Origin: Hormiphora californensis
Taxonomy: Eukaryota > Ctenophora > Tentaculata > Cydippida > Pleurobrachiidae
NCBI GenBank assembly: GCA_020137815.1
Contig: CM035355.1
Coordinates: forward strand, 4,264,520 to 4,328,519
Direction: 5' to 3'
Length of the DNA: 64,000 bases
Shown here: in pieces, positions 30,855-57,655 of the stretch
How positions within the stretch are numbered: the stretch's first letter is position 1
Layout: every line of letters starts with the position of its first letter
Position numbers and translations under genes: made by a program
Notes under the pieces: model-generated
What the model was told of the DNA's origin: nothing
Databases searched by the model: none
Seen by the model: the letters and a program-made list of their open reading frames with translations, nothing else

Positions 30855-30938
30855 AACATCTCTCCCTGTGTAGCAATGTAACTTCTCAACCCCCTCCATG
30901 ACATCACGCATCATCTCTCCCTCTGTGTAGCAATGTAA
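30855..30938 (+). repeat. Duplicated 3' splice-site segment upstream of BECN1
   Basis: The string atctctccct(ct)gtgtag followed by caatgtaa occurs twice, at about 30858-30885 and 30911-30938, just upstream of the BECN1 start. Both copies are good acceptors. Confidence 0.7.
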
Positions 30939-30949
30939 AGTGCAGTAGT

Positions 30950-32631
30950 ATGAGCTCAGCAGGTAGCACTACCAGCTCCTCTACAACCCAAGTAACATTC
31001 TGCTGTCAGCGATGTGCACGACCCCTCAAACTCGACCCTTCCCTCCAGAATGTCTCTCTGAAAAACTTTGGTAAGTGAATTTTTAGATCTACCGAACCAT
31101 CACGTTGTGTGAGCCACACCAAGTGAACTGGAGAAAAGGGTTTAGCTGTTCTAACCTCAATCGTTGTGTGACTAAAGTTGTAACCTCCCTTATCCCATAG
31201 CGGAACTAACGAGCGGTAACAGCACAACATCCCGCCCCGACTTCCTCTCTTCCCCTCCCATCGACGTGTTTGCCGATGATGGTGTTGAGCGAAGGGTCAT
31301 CGTTGAGAACTCCTCCCGAGATGACTTTTGTGTCCTCGCTAAACCTGAGGCAACTAAGACTGAAGTGTTCCATAATAAGATCAGGGTTGCAATGCAGCTG
31401 TTCGATATTCTCAGTGAGAACTCCGTGATAGACCACCCCCTATGTGAGGAATGTACCAGGAGTCTGTTTGTGCAGCTGGATGAGGAATTGAGGAACTTGA
31501 AAAAGGTGAGGACATTAAATATCTGGGGGGATATATCTCTCATTATTTGTCCCTCTGTTACACCCTGTACTACTCTTCCAAACTCCAACCAATACCCACT
31601 AAATCCCTCCGAAATTCTGTAAAGCATCTCACCCAATACTAACCCCCTCCCCCCGGCCCTCCCTCAGGATTGTGCACTATACCAAAAAGTCCTCTCCCAA
31701 CTCCAACAAGAAGATACAACCACCACGACGGCCCTTGATACCGAAATATCAGAGCTCCGAGCCGAGGAAGCCTCTCTACTTCGGGAACTAGAAGAAGCAG
31801 AGGCAGCTCACTCCAGTGTCCAGGGCGAGTTGGAAGAACTCCAAAAAGCGGAAAAAGAGCTCGAGGAGGAAGAGGAGGATTTAGCGCGGGAGTGCAATAA
31901 GTATGAACACAGGCTTGCTGAAGTGAAGGAGCAACAGACGTGCCTTGATAATGAACTGAGATACGCACACAAGGAGTTGGAAAAATTAAAGAAAACTAAT
32001 ATTTTCAATACAGTCTTCCACATATGGCACGATGGCCATTTTGGGACTATAAACGGGTTTAAACTGGGCAGACTGCCAACTTGTACTGTGGATTGGGATG
32101 AAGTTAGTGCGGCTTGGGGACAAACTGCTCTCCTTCTATACTCTCTTGCTAAAGCTACCAACTTTAAATTCCAGCGCTTTCAGGTAGGTTCAGCCACTGA
32201 ACTTCAGTATGTGTTAGACCTCTTTAATCGTGTGGTTATATTCACTCGACTAACAACCTTTTCCAAACCAAACCAAAACCTCTCTTCTATTTCAGATAGT
32301 CCCGTATGGCAGCCAGAGCTATATCCAGGGGGAAACCAAGTTCCCACTTTACACCCACGGTGGTCTGCGGCTGTTTCTTGATGCCAAGTTCGATCAGGGC
32401 ATGGTAAACTTTCTGGATTGTCTGAAACAGTTCCTGGACTCGATCGAAAAGATGGGAACATTCAACTTTCCGTACAAGATAGATAAATCAAAGATTGGTG
32501 ACCAGAAAGGGTTTTATAGCATTAAACTGCACTTTAACAGTGAGGAACAGTGGACCAAAGCCCTGAAATATATGTTGATTAATTTGAAGTGGGCGCTTAC
32601 AGTTGTAGCACACAGTAAGAGAGATAAATAA
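30950..32631 (+). CDS. BECN1: Beclin 1, autophagy regulator
   Basis: Four exons: 30950-31070, 31201-31505, 31668-32183 and 32296-32631, in phase, 425 residues (450 in human). Domains in order: N-terminal CxxC pair (FCCQRCARPLKL, residues about 18-29); BH3 region (MQLFDILSEN, then DHPLCEECTRSL, about 105-130); acidic coiled coil rich in LEELQKAEKELEEEEEDL (about 160-250); and the C-terminal evolutionarily conserved domain with NTVFHIWHDGHFGTINGFKLGRLP and SEEQWTKALKYMLINLKWAL. Beclin 1 scaffolds the class III PI3-kinase VPS34 complexes that start autophagosome formation and endosome maturation. The TNVFHIW-like loop and the aromatic membrane-binding end are conserved, so it looks fully functional. 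It ends 316 bases before POLR2B on the same strand. Confidence 0.96.
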
Positions 32632-32947
32632 TAATTTTGTTAAATGTAAATATGTTATACCAGGTGTATTTCCTTTTGTTTGTTTTGTGCGTGTTCGAAT
32701 TGTAATATTTTTGTTGATTTTTCAGATTCTTTGCAGACAGATATCCATTCTCTTAACTTCTATCAAACCCCTTACTAAAACTACACTTATATTATCTAGC
32801 TATGTAAAACAAGCCAAGAGAGGTACTAGCGGTACCCACCACAGAACAAACCCTCTCTCCAACAACCCAACAACACAGCCAACCCTCTCTCCAACAACCC
32901 AACCAACTCACTCCTACCTCTAATACTGCCTCTCTCTAACACACAAT

Positions 32948-40128
<7,181 letters not shown>

Positions 40129-40761
40129 CTGGACACTTCATCGGAACTGTGCTGGACACGGCTGGACATAATCGAACAGGATTCCCCAATATTAACCAAA
40201 TACACTGTGTAATTACTCCGAAAATATCAAAATGAGTAAAAAAACAGCAGAAAACCCCGCAAAAGACACTTCAGATTAAATGTATGGTGCTGGTGGTATG
40301 TCTTGTGTTTGTTTGTTTGTAAAATTGTTGTTAGTTGACTGCCATCAGACTACCAGAGATATCCAGAGTTTATCTCTACTTTTTATTTTACGTTTCCAAA
40401 TTATTTAATGTTTTCACCCCCACTGTATCGCTTTGTATTGTTTATTTGATTTTACGTCTTACACTACACACTGTCTAAACATTCATTTCCCCCCTGTGTG
40501 TGACGCAATTTGCTGTGTGACAGCAGCTGTCTTACTATTTACCCCTGATTTGCCCCCTTTTCTTGTGAGTTGTCCCCTCTTTAGAATTCTTGGCCCGTTC
40601 CTCTTGTTCATATTGAGTTATTAATTATGTTAACCCCAACTTGTTCAATAGCTGCATGAACAGAAGAACTGTAAAGTATCCTGGTAGTATGAGGATTAGT
40701 CAATAGAAAAAGAACTACAACACTACCCCACTACACACAATGCAGTTATATCACAAGCACG
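40129..40761. other. POLR2B-ERN1 intergenic region
   Basis: No coding exon recognised. T-rich 3' flank of POLR2B, then a short A/C-rich leader before the ERN1 start. A weak acceptor (caatgcag) lies 16 bases before that start. Confidence 0.5.
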
Positions 40762-48525
<7,764 letters not shown>

Positions 48526-49053
48526 AGTATCAGACTGACTAATTATAAACTGTTTTTTTTTGCTGCTGTGTTTATTATTGTGTTTATTATTTTAGTGAGT
48601 GTGATTTTGAGAGAGTGAATTTTCGTCCCGTCCTAATCCCTTCCCTATTTGTTGCGTGTGTAAAGTGTGTATATTCCTGCAACCGCAGTAGTTTGCTATT
48701 TGAACGATATCCTATCTCTCAAACTCTGGTAAAAATGGAATTGGATATGGATTTCGAAGGAGAGATAGGATATCGTTTCAGTTTATCAGTCCAGCAGGTT
48801 ATTAATAAATAATACGTGAGCTATTCATTTCATTGCTTTTTGGGATACAAATAACTAATTTTACATTTGTTTAATAGCAAACAAAACACCTTGTTTACCG
48901 AATTGTAAAATAAATAAACTGACAACTGGATAAAAACCTGTCTGGCGGCGCCGACCCGATCTGAGCGCACTGTCATATGGATTTCGATAATCAAAACGGG
49001 GTCTGGCGGCGCCAGACGGATAAAAACCATACAATCTTTCCCAATTCTCTTTC
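48526..49053. other. Convergent 3' region of ERN1 and WBP4
   Basis: No coding exon recognised. A hairpin pairs cgatatcctatctctc (about 48705) with its exact complement near 48760, about 35 bases apart. The micro-MITE at 48938-49019 lies in the 3' flank of the WBP4 gene. Confidence 0.5.
48938..49019. mobile_element. 82-base micro-MITE, 8-base target duplication
   Basis: Ends ctgtctggcggcgcc and ggcggcgccagacgg, flanked by ataaaaac (48930-48937 and 49020-49027). Same family as 15504 and 20512. Confidence 0.75.
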
Positions 49054-50337
49054 TCAGTCATTCGTGTTTTTCTTCCTAATATTTCTGGCCCTCCTCTTCT
49101 TGAAACCTGCTACAGGTTCCGTGCTTTCTATCCCAAGATCTTCTATCACCGCGTGTGTCTTTACTTCATATCTCCTCTCTTTTACCACCAAGTTCTCCGC
49201 TTCTGGAGGCAGCTCGTCTGAAAATAAAGTGGAATCAGGAGTGTGGAGTGTGAAACTGGGAGTGGGGAGGTAGCACCCCGGTAGTGGAATTACCTGGATT
49301 AATTGGTCCTATTCCTTCCACTTCTTCACTGTCCTCTGCCTGTGTAGAAATACTCTCCCAAGTTCCCAATCCCGTCGTCTTGTCCTTCTTCTTTTCTTCC
49401 TCTTTCTCGGCCTCTGTGGAACGCAATGCGGTCAGATATACAAAACCACAAGAACAGCTGTTCGACATTCGTAATCGCGTGTTCCGGTTCGAGCCGAAAG
49501 AGTTAATTACCTTTCTTCAGAGCGTAAATTGCTTGGTTCACCACTTCCACATCTCTCGAGGTCTTCCTAAAACACAGGAAATGATATTATTGGCCATTGG
49601 GCCCCCTCTCTCGAAAATGTACAATGTACAATTGGAGCATGTTGAGTGTGGGGACACGCCCATCCTTCTCACACAGACCAATACTCGAGCGCGCGCATTT
49701 AACCGATGCTGACATTAGAAAGTTTAAAGTGTGCGCGGTATCGCGGCCTACGTCTCCGGCCACTTACTTTGAGCTACTCGAGGTCCCATCAGGACCGAGC
49801 TCCTTTATTCCAAATCCATCTTTCTCTACCGCTAACCGGGCCTTTTTCTCCAGCGATTCCATTATACCCCCGAATTCTTCCTTATCTTTTACTGCTTGTG
49901 CACTTCTTTTACGAGCTTCTTTGAGCTGTATCTATTGGGTGGGCGTTGAACGTGAGAAATTAAAGGATGTGTGAGATTTGGGCGTTAACAATTTCACTTT
50001 GAAATGAGACAGGAAACTGTGTGCGTGCGTGTGTATGTCGTGTGTGTATAACTTGTTATTGTAGCAAGAGAGAGAGAGAGGATAAAAATGAGGTTATATG
50101 AGTGAGTAACATTCTCTTGGATCGGGGCCAGAAAAGAATCATCTAACAGTCTCTAACTATCAAGCAGGGCTCCAAATTAATTACACTTCTCTCTCTCAAT
50201 TCTTATCATCTCACCTCAACAGCTTCCTTGTGTTTTTTTCCATTTTCATGAAACTGTCTGCTTAGTAAATTGTCGGTGATCCATACTTTACATTGAGGGC
50301 AAAACTTTCGAGGATTTGATTTCCAATACTCGGACAT
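49054..50337 (-). CDS. WBP4: WBP4/FBP21-like spliceosomal protein lacking WW domains
   Basis: Five minus-strand exons: 50215-50337, 49768-49925, 49511-49566, 49294-49413 and 49054-49217, in phase, 206 residues. Residues 1-41 are a matrin/U1C-type zinc finger, MSEYWKSNPRKFCPQCKVW with paired histidines (FHENGKKH), nearly identical in pattern to vertebrate WBP4. A charged helical region follows, and the C-terminus (GFKKRRARNIRKKN) matches the WBP4 end. WBP4 associates with U2 and tri-snRNP proteins in B-complex spliceosomes. The two WW domains of vertebrate WBP4 are not found, and the introns are too short to hide them. An acceptor (ccgtttcag) lies five bases before the start. Confidence 0.82.
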
Positions 50338-50359
50338 ATCAGCTGAAACGGATGTTAAT

Positions 50360-50373
50360 ATGAGGGAGAGAGA

Positions 50374-50439
<66 letters not shown>

Positions 50440-50524
50440 TAGCTAGCATAGAGAGAGTCTCTCGAGCTATGTTAGACTCGCTCTCGCTCTCTGCGCTCAG
50501 CGATTCTCTCTCTCTCTCTCTCTC

Positions 50525-50585
<61 letters not shown>

Positions 50586-50719
50586 CTTCTCTCCCCATTC
50601 CTCTATCCCTGCATACATCACACACAGTCATTTTGCATGAGTGTACAATGTTAGACCAATCGCACGTACAGGTATATAGAGTTGCACTCTTCCCGGCAAT
50701 ACTTCTGTTTCTCTCTCTA

Positions 50720-50789
<70 letters not shown>

Positions 50790-50800
50790 CCTCTCTCTCC
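50360..50800. repeat. Cluster of AG and CT microsatellites
   Basis: An AG tract (50364-50438) is followed by two CT tracts (50503-50583 and 50711-50795), so AG and CT runs face each other and could form a large hairpin. Confidence 0.9.
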
Positions 50801-51136
50801 CTTTGTCATAGAGCACATATAATACATCATGGTTTGAACATGGAAATAAAAAATGTAGAAAAGATCGATTGAGAAAGAGAAAGCCATCTGTCTCGATGAA
50901 AACTTTCCGAGAAAAAGGATATCGATTCTCTAGTCTTCAATCGATTATTTTGGCCGCTTTCTCTTTATTTCTCTTCCTTTCTCTCTTTTCATTTCAGATA
51001 AGACAATACCGATCCTTCGCTCTCTTTCATCATATAAATATGGCATACAAGTCCATATATATTAACACATCAAAACATTAAGAACACCCCCAATAAAGAG
51101 TTTATATATCCCAGATAAAGTGTTGTTATTATATCC
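50801..51136. other. No gene seen
   Basis: AT-rich sequence with no recognised exon. Its end carries the left target duplication of the next element. Confidence 0.5.
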
Positions 51137-51245
51137 CAGGAACCGACCGACACAAGTAAACAACCAATCAGAACTCGTTATTTAGGTCACGTGACTGGTT
51201 ATCAGCCAATCAGGGACCAGTATTTCCTGATTCGGTCGGTTCCTG
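51137..51245. mobile_element. 109-base hAT-like MITE, 8-base target duplication
   Basis: Inverted ends caggaaccgaccga and tcggtcggttcctg, with perfect ttatatcc duplications at 51129-51136 and 51246-51253. The ends closely resemble those of the 1343-base element at 17237, so it is probably a deletion derivative of the same family. The core contains caccaatcag-like boxes and gtcacgtgac. Confidence 0.88.
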
Positions 51246-51687
51246 TTATATCCCCAGTCTGTCTGAGACAAAACACTGAATAAATCCCAATCAAGTCTCT
51301 CTTTTTCCCGCAGTATCTGAATCATATCTCTGTCAATCAATCCATAGAATCTGTTCCTGATATATTCTTTCCAAAACTATCACCTGTAAATTAATTGGGA
51401 TTAAAAAGGAAAATATATCACAAAGAAATACTATCTGGCTGATATAAAAAGTGAAATATTGTTACGTACGTATTCCAGCATGGGACTTTGTTCACAAAGT
51501 GATTTTCGTAAGATCCAATTTAATCCAATCTGAAAAAACAAAACTTTAAACCAACTTGGATAGGAAACCAAGAATTAATTTACATAATATGTACATAATA
51601 TGTATTGTGTATGTACATAATATGTAATATGTATATGTAGTGTGTACTACATGTTATAGTACAAACTTGTGTATACACAAGAGCCTA
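51246..51687. other. No gene seen
   Basis: AT-rich sequence with clustered gtacataatatg words around 51580-51650. No coding exon recognised. Confidence 0.5.
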
Positions 51688-52312
51688 ATCACTGCGCTGG
51701 CAAGCGCAAAGGTGACCCCATCCATCCCCCGAAAAAAATTCCCCCAAAAACGGCCCGCTTGCTCACAGCGTATATATAGTTATTTCATACTTTTAGCCCA
51801 TTTTGGCACTTTTTGATATGCCATAACTCCCGAACCGGAAGAGCTAGGGAGCTGAAATTTTGTACTTAGAAGCTTCTTGTAGACCTCTATCGATGGTAAA
51901 AATTTCAAGTGGCTAGCTCTTTTTGTTCAAAAGTTATAACACCACCCCCAAAACAGAAAATTCAGTGTGGGGATAACTAGGTTGATCACTGCGCTGGCAA
52001 CCCCCCGAAAAAAATTCCCCCAAAAACGGCCCGCTTGCTCACAGCGTATATTTGCCTTGTTCGACCCTCCCTCCCTCCCCGCAAACAAAACAAGCGTATA
52101 TATAGTTATTTCATACTTTTAGCCCATTTTGGCACTTTTTGACACGCCATAACTCCAGAACCGGAAGAGCTAGGAAGCTGAAATTTTGTACTTAGAAGCT
52201 TCTTGTAGACCTCTATCGACGGTAAAAATTTCAAGTGGCTAGCTCTTTTCGTTCGAAAGTTATAACACCACCCCCAAAACAGAAAATTCAGTGTGGGGAT
52301 AACTAGGTTGAT
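51688..52312. repeat. Tandem duplication of a ~310-base unit
   Basis: Both units contain tcactgcgctggcaa, aaacggcccgcttgctcac, tttagcccattttggcac and end gtggggataactaggttga. They differ by a few substitutions and by a short insertion (tgccttgttcgaccctcc) in the second. No protein or RNA gene recognised. Confidence 0.85.
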
Positions 52313-52634
52313 ACATACATACATACATACATGTATAGACGCTTTGTTACCTTCTGTTTGGTCCCAGTTTGAGACGAACCAGACATCGTACGACCTTAAA
52401 CCAAGCGGCATTCGACAGATAATTGTCTCGTGCATGTACCCATCTGGGTGGCGACTCTCCATCTTACCTATGACGCGCACAATGACGTCATGAGTGACGT
52501 CATTGTGTGAGACCGACTAACTTTTTTCAAACGCCTCTAGCACCCTGAAGACGTGTTCCGATTTCTGATTTGACGAAAAATCGTTACCGGCAAATTGTCT
52601 GAACTTTCAGATACTATATCGCGAATTTTCATAG

Positions 52635-53753
52635 GGGGGGGTGACACGTAACACTTTGTAACACTTTGTAACATGTAACGTGCACAAAAAGTTTTCTGCA
52701 CATGTTACAAAGTGTTACATAGTGTTACAAAGTGTTACATAGTGTAACAAAGTGTTACATAGTGTTACATAGTGTTACAAAGTGTTACAAAGTGTTACAA
52801 AGTGTTACATAGTGTTACATAGTGTTACAAAGTGTTACATAGTGTTACAAAGTGTTACATAGTGTTACAAAGTGTCACAAAGTGTTACAAATTGTTACAA
52901 AGTGTTACAAATTGTTACAAATTGTTACAAAGTGTTACAAATTGTTACAAAACACAAGGATTTGTAGCGAAGCAAATTTTCAACGGTTGGTGAATAAGTA
53001 ATTTGAACGACTTTGGTGTCTTTCTAGAACACATCTAAAAGTTTTAAATCATTTCTAGGGTTAAAACATACACTTTTTTACTAATTTGCGGATGTTTTGA
53101 GCCTCCGATGTCATCGACTGTGGAAATCAGGGCTGAAATAGTCCATTTGGTAAAGAAAAATATGAACTTTAGACAACGGTAAAGTTTTTAGAGTGATATT
53201 AGAAGTATTGTGCCTCTCAGAGGCCCCCAATGTGCTGAGTCACCTGTGAGTTGTGACCCAATTGACTTTTTTTCATAGGTAATCGATTCTTTGTACTTAA
53301 TAAAATGATATACGACGTTTCTGTTGGAAAAAGAAATAAAATTTTTCCAAAATCAATTTTTTGGTCAAAGATTGAAAATGTGCTTCGCTACAAATCCTTG
53401 TGTTTTTGTAACAATTTGTAACACTTTGTAACAATTTGTAACACTTTGTGACACTATGTAACACTTTGTGACACTTTGTAACACTATGTAACAATTTGTA
53501 ACACTTTGTAACACTATGTAACACTTTGTAACACTATGTAACACTTTGTAACACTTTGTAACACTATGTAACACTTTGTAACACTATGTAACACTTTGTA
53601 ACACTTTGTAACACTTTGTAACACTATGTAACACTTTGTAACACTATGTAACACTTTGTAACACTATGTAACACTTTGTAACATGTAACGTGCACAAAAA
53701 GTTTTCTGCACATGTTACAAAGTGTTACAAAGTGTTACGTGTCACCCCCCCCC
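52635..53753. mobile_element. G-capped foldback transposon with gttacaaagt arms
   Basis: Starts G7 tgacacgtaac and ends gttacgtgtca C9, flanked by perfect tttcatag at 52627-52634 and 53754-53761. Arms of about 300 bases are tandem 10-11 base units (gttacaaagt or gttacatagt). The centre (52945-53405) is itself weakly inverted, with aacacaaggatttgtagcga at both sides. Unit B of the flanking repeat is an uninterrupted version of the site. Confidence 0.93.
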
Positions 53754-54089
53754 TTTCATAGCTCATCATTTTGAGCCCTTCAATCGCGTCGGAAGTCAAA
53801 AATTTGACGAAAAATTCAGTAAACTGAATGTATTTCGAGCAAAAACTCCCTTTCCTGACCACTGTGGTCAATAAAACTTTACAAGCTCCTTTGGGGTATT
53901 GATTCAAAATATATCGTCATACAATTACGTCGTTACGACGTCACTAATTACGTCAAATGACGTCATAATGACGTCTAAAATACGATTTTCACAGAAATTT
54001 GTCTCGTTTCTCATATAACGCATCATTTCGACAATATTACATCATGAAATAATGTCATGCTGCGATTGGAAACCAAAAAGGGACCTAAA

Positions 54090-54460
54090 TTAAGCCAAAA
54101 ACTAATTGAATTAGTTGGCGAGAAAGGTGGCCCACCTAAACCTTTGCCTGCTGCCAGGATCAGGGATATAATGAGCTGAGGTGAATATAATGGAATAAGG
54201 CAGTAAAAGAGAGTTTGATAGAGTGTGTGAGAGAGAGATAGAGAGAGAGATAGAGAGACAGATCGAGCGAGAGAGACAGAGAGCGAGAGAGACAGGGAGG
54301 AGAGAGGGATTGAACAAACATTCAGAATAAGTTGCCCTCGAAAAATATGAGATTGAGATACCGAGGGAGAGAATTAGAGTTCGTGGTGATACCCGGCAGC
54401 AGCAAAAGGTTTAGGTGGGCCACCTTTCTCGCCAACTAATTCAATTAGTTTTTGGCTTAA
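54090..54460. mobile_element. TTAA-flanked palindromic MITE, copy 1
   Basis: Runs from ttaagccaaaaactaattga to its inverse ending gtttttggcttaa, with a GA-rich centre. TTAA at both outer edges fits a piggyBac- or Kolobok-type target, though TTAA is also part of the palindrome itself. Confidence 0.7.
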
Positions 54461-55113
54461 TATATATATATATATATATATATGTATAGACGCTTTGTTA
54501 CCTTCCGTTTGGTCCCAGTTTGAGACGAACCAGACATCGTACGACCTTAAACCAAACGGCATTCGACAGATAATTGTCTCGTGCATGTACCCATCTGGGT
54601 GGCGACTCTCCATCTTACCTATGACGCGCGCAATGACATCACGAGTGACGTCATTGCGCGAGAGCGACTAACTTTTTTCAAACGCCTCTAGCACCCTGAA
54701 GACGTGTTCCGATTTCTGATTTGACGAAAAATCGTTACCGGCAAATCGTCTGAACTTTCAGATACTATATAGCGAAATTTCGTAGCTTATCATTTTGAGC
54801 CCTTAAATCGCGTCGGAAGTCAAAAATTTGACGAAAAAATCAGTAAATTGAAAGTTTTTCGAGCAAAAACTCCCTTTCCTGACCACTGTGGTCAATGAAA
54901 CTTTACAAGCTCCTTTGGGGTATTGATTAAAAATATATCATGATGCAATTACGCCGTTACGACGTCACTAATCACGTCAAATGACGTCATTATGACGTCT
55001 AAAATACGATTTTCACAGAAATTCGTCTCGTTTCTCATATAACGCATCATTTCGACAATATTACATCATGGAATAATGTCATGCTGCGATTAGAAACCAA
55101 AAAGAGACCTAAA

Positions 55114-55254
55114 TTAAGCCAAAAACTAATTGAAATTAGTTGGCGTGAAAGGTGACCCACTTACACCTTTGCCTGCTGCCGGGATCAGGGATTATAAGAG
55201 GTGAAAATAATGGAATAAGACAGTGAAAGAGAGTATGATAGAGTGAGAGAGAGT

Positions 55255-55342
<88 letters not shown>

Positions 55343-55517
55343 CAGGGAGGAGAGAGAGGTCAGAGGGATAGAACGAACAGGAATAAGTTAGCCTCAAAAA
55401 ATAAGAGATTGAGATACCGAGGGATAGAATGAGAGTTCGTGGTGATACCCGGCAGTAGCAAAAGGTGTAAGTGGGTCACCTTTCCCGCCAACTAATTTCA
55501 ATTAGTTTTTGGCTTAA
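55114..55517. mobile_element. TTAA-flanked palindromic MITE, copy 2
   Basis: Same ends and layout as copy 1, with a longer pure GA tract (55251-55338) in the centre. Confidence 0.7.
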
Positions 55518-55529
55518 TATTAATTCCCT

Positions 55530-56940
55530 TTTTTAAACCGGGTTCTCCCACTAATACCTTCTTGATCCTTTTTTTTTTTTTAAAAAAAGGAATAAAAAAA
55601 AAACGGCACACCAAAAACCAAAAACCAAGTGAAAGCCCTTTTTTTCCAAAAAAAAAACATAATTTTGATAACACTTTGGAAACCCTTTTTTTTTTGGGGG
55701 GGTTGGGAAGGACCCCTAAAAAAAAAAACCCAAAATTTAAATTTAATTAGGGGAATTTAAAAAAAAATTATTTAAAAAAGCAAATTTGTTTAAAAAAAAC
55801 ACCCTTTAAAAAAAATTTTTTATAATTCCCTTTCCCCAAACCCCCAAAAGTCCCCAAAATTTAAAAAAAATTTTTTTGGTGGTTCCCTTTTTTCGGTCGT
55901 TCCTGGTTCAAATACTACCTGCAAATCCTTCCTGAATTAAAAATTCTCCCCGTTTCCCCTTTCCTTTTTTCCCTCTTTCTTTTTCCCATTGGCCTTAACC
56001 TTGTAATCTTTTTCTTTTCCCGCCCCCTTTTTTTTTTTTTGGGTTTTGGTCCGGGTTCCCCCCTTTTTTTTTTAAACCCCCTGGGGGGGGGGGTTTTGGG
56101 GGGGCTTTCCTTTCCCCTTTTGCTGGTTTTTATTGGTTTTTTGGGGGGGAAAAAAAGGGGGTTTTTAAAAAAACAAAAAAACAGTCAACAGAGGGGTTAA
56201 ATTGGGCGAAATTATTTAAATTTTTGGGGTTTTAAAAACCTTTCCTTTTAAACCCTGAAAAGTTTTTTTTCCCCCCAACGAAAAGGGGTGGTTGGGGAAA
56301 GGGGGAAAAAGGGGTTTTTTTGGGGGGGGGGATAAAAAGGTTGAAAGGGTAAATTTTGAAAAATTTTTTTATAAAAAATGCTTTTCACTGATGGGGGAAA
56401 TTTTTTAAATTCTTTTTTTAAAAAAAAAAGGGGGAAAAGTTTTTTTTTTTAAAAAGGGGGGAGGAAGGGGGGGTAGGGAAGGGAGGGGGAAAAGGGGGGG
56501 GAGAAAAAAGGGGGGGGTGGGGGAAATTGGGGGATAAAAGGGGGAAAAGGGGTTTTTTTTAAAAAAAAAAAGGAAAGGGTTGGTTTAAAATTTTTTTTTC
56601 ATAAATTAATCTTTTTCTATTATCCAAAACGAGGATTTTTTTAGAAGGGGTTGAAAAAAGGGGGAAAAGGCCAGGGGGGTAAAATTTTTAAAGGGTTAAT
56701 TTTATTAAATTTTATTTTTTTTACATTTTTCAAAAAGGGAAAAATTCTTTTCTTGTCCCGAACCAAAACAAAAAAAAACCTAAAATTACAAGAAAGAAAA
56801 GGGGGGGAGGTTTAAAAAAGTTTTTTAAAATTAAAAGGGAAAACAATTTCTCCTTCATTTTTCCCTTTCGTCCCTTTTTTTCTCCCCCTCTTTTTCAATA
56901 TTTTTCTCTTTTGGGCCCCCTTCCCCCCATGGGGGGTTTA
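55530..56940. other. Homopolymer-rich low-quality consensus, no annotation possible
   Basis: Base composition changes abruptly: almost the whole stretch is runs of 3-10 identical A, T, G or C with few dinucleotide transitions. Nothing like it occurs elsewhere in the window. It starts and stops sharply next to AG repeats. The most likely cause is poor base calling or an unpolished gap bridge; any gene here would be unreadable. Confidence 0.75.

Positions 56941-57655
<715 letters not shown>

Larger units (their letters stand above)
52333..55517. repeat. Two tandem ~1.05 kb composite units, the first carrying an insertion
   Basis: Unit A (52333-54460) and unit B (54484-55517) both start gtatagacgctttgttacct, share several CRE-like tgacgtca palindromes, and end with a TTAA-flanked palindrome containing GA repeats. 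Without the 1.1 kb G-capped insertion in unit A, the two have closely similar organisation and sequence. Confidence 0.9.

Noticed and set aside
48700-48780. Hairpin after ERN1 as a histone-type 3' end or terminator
   Set aside because: The 16-base arms pair, but the loop is about 35 bases and no histone gene or processing motif is present.
52640-53700. Regular gttacaaagt units as a CRISPR-like array
   Set aside because: Units of 10-11 bases without unique spacers, arranged as inverted arms of a transposon in a eukaryotic genome.
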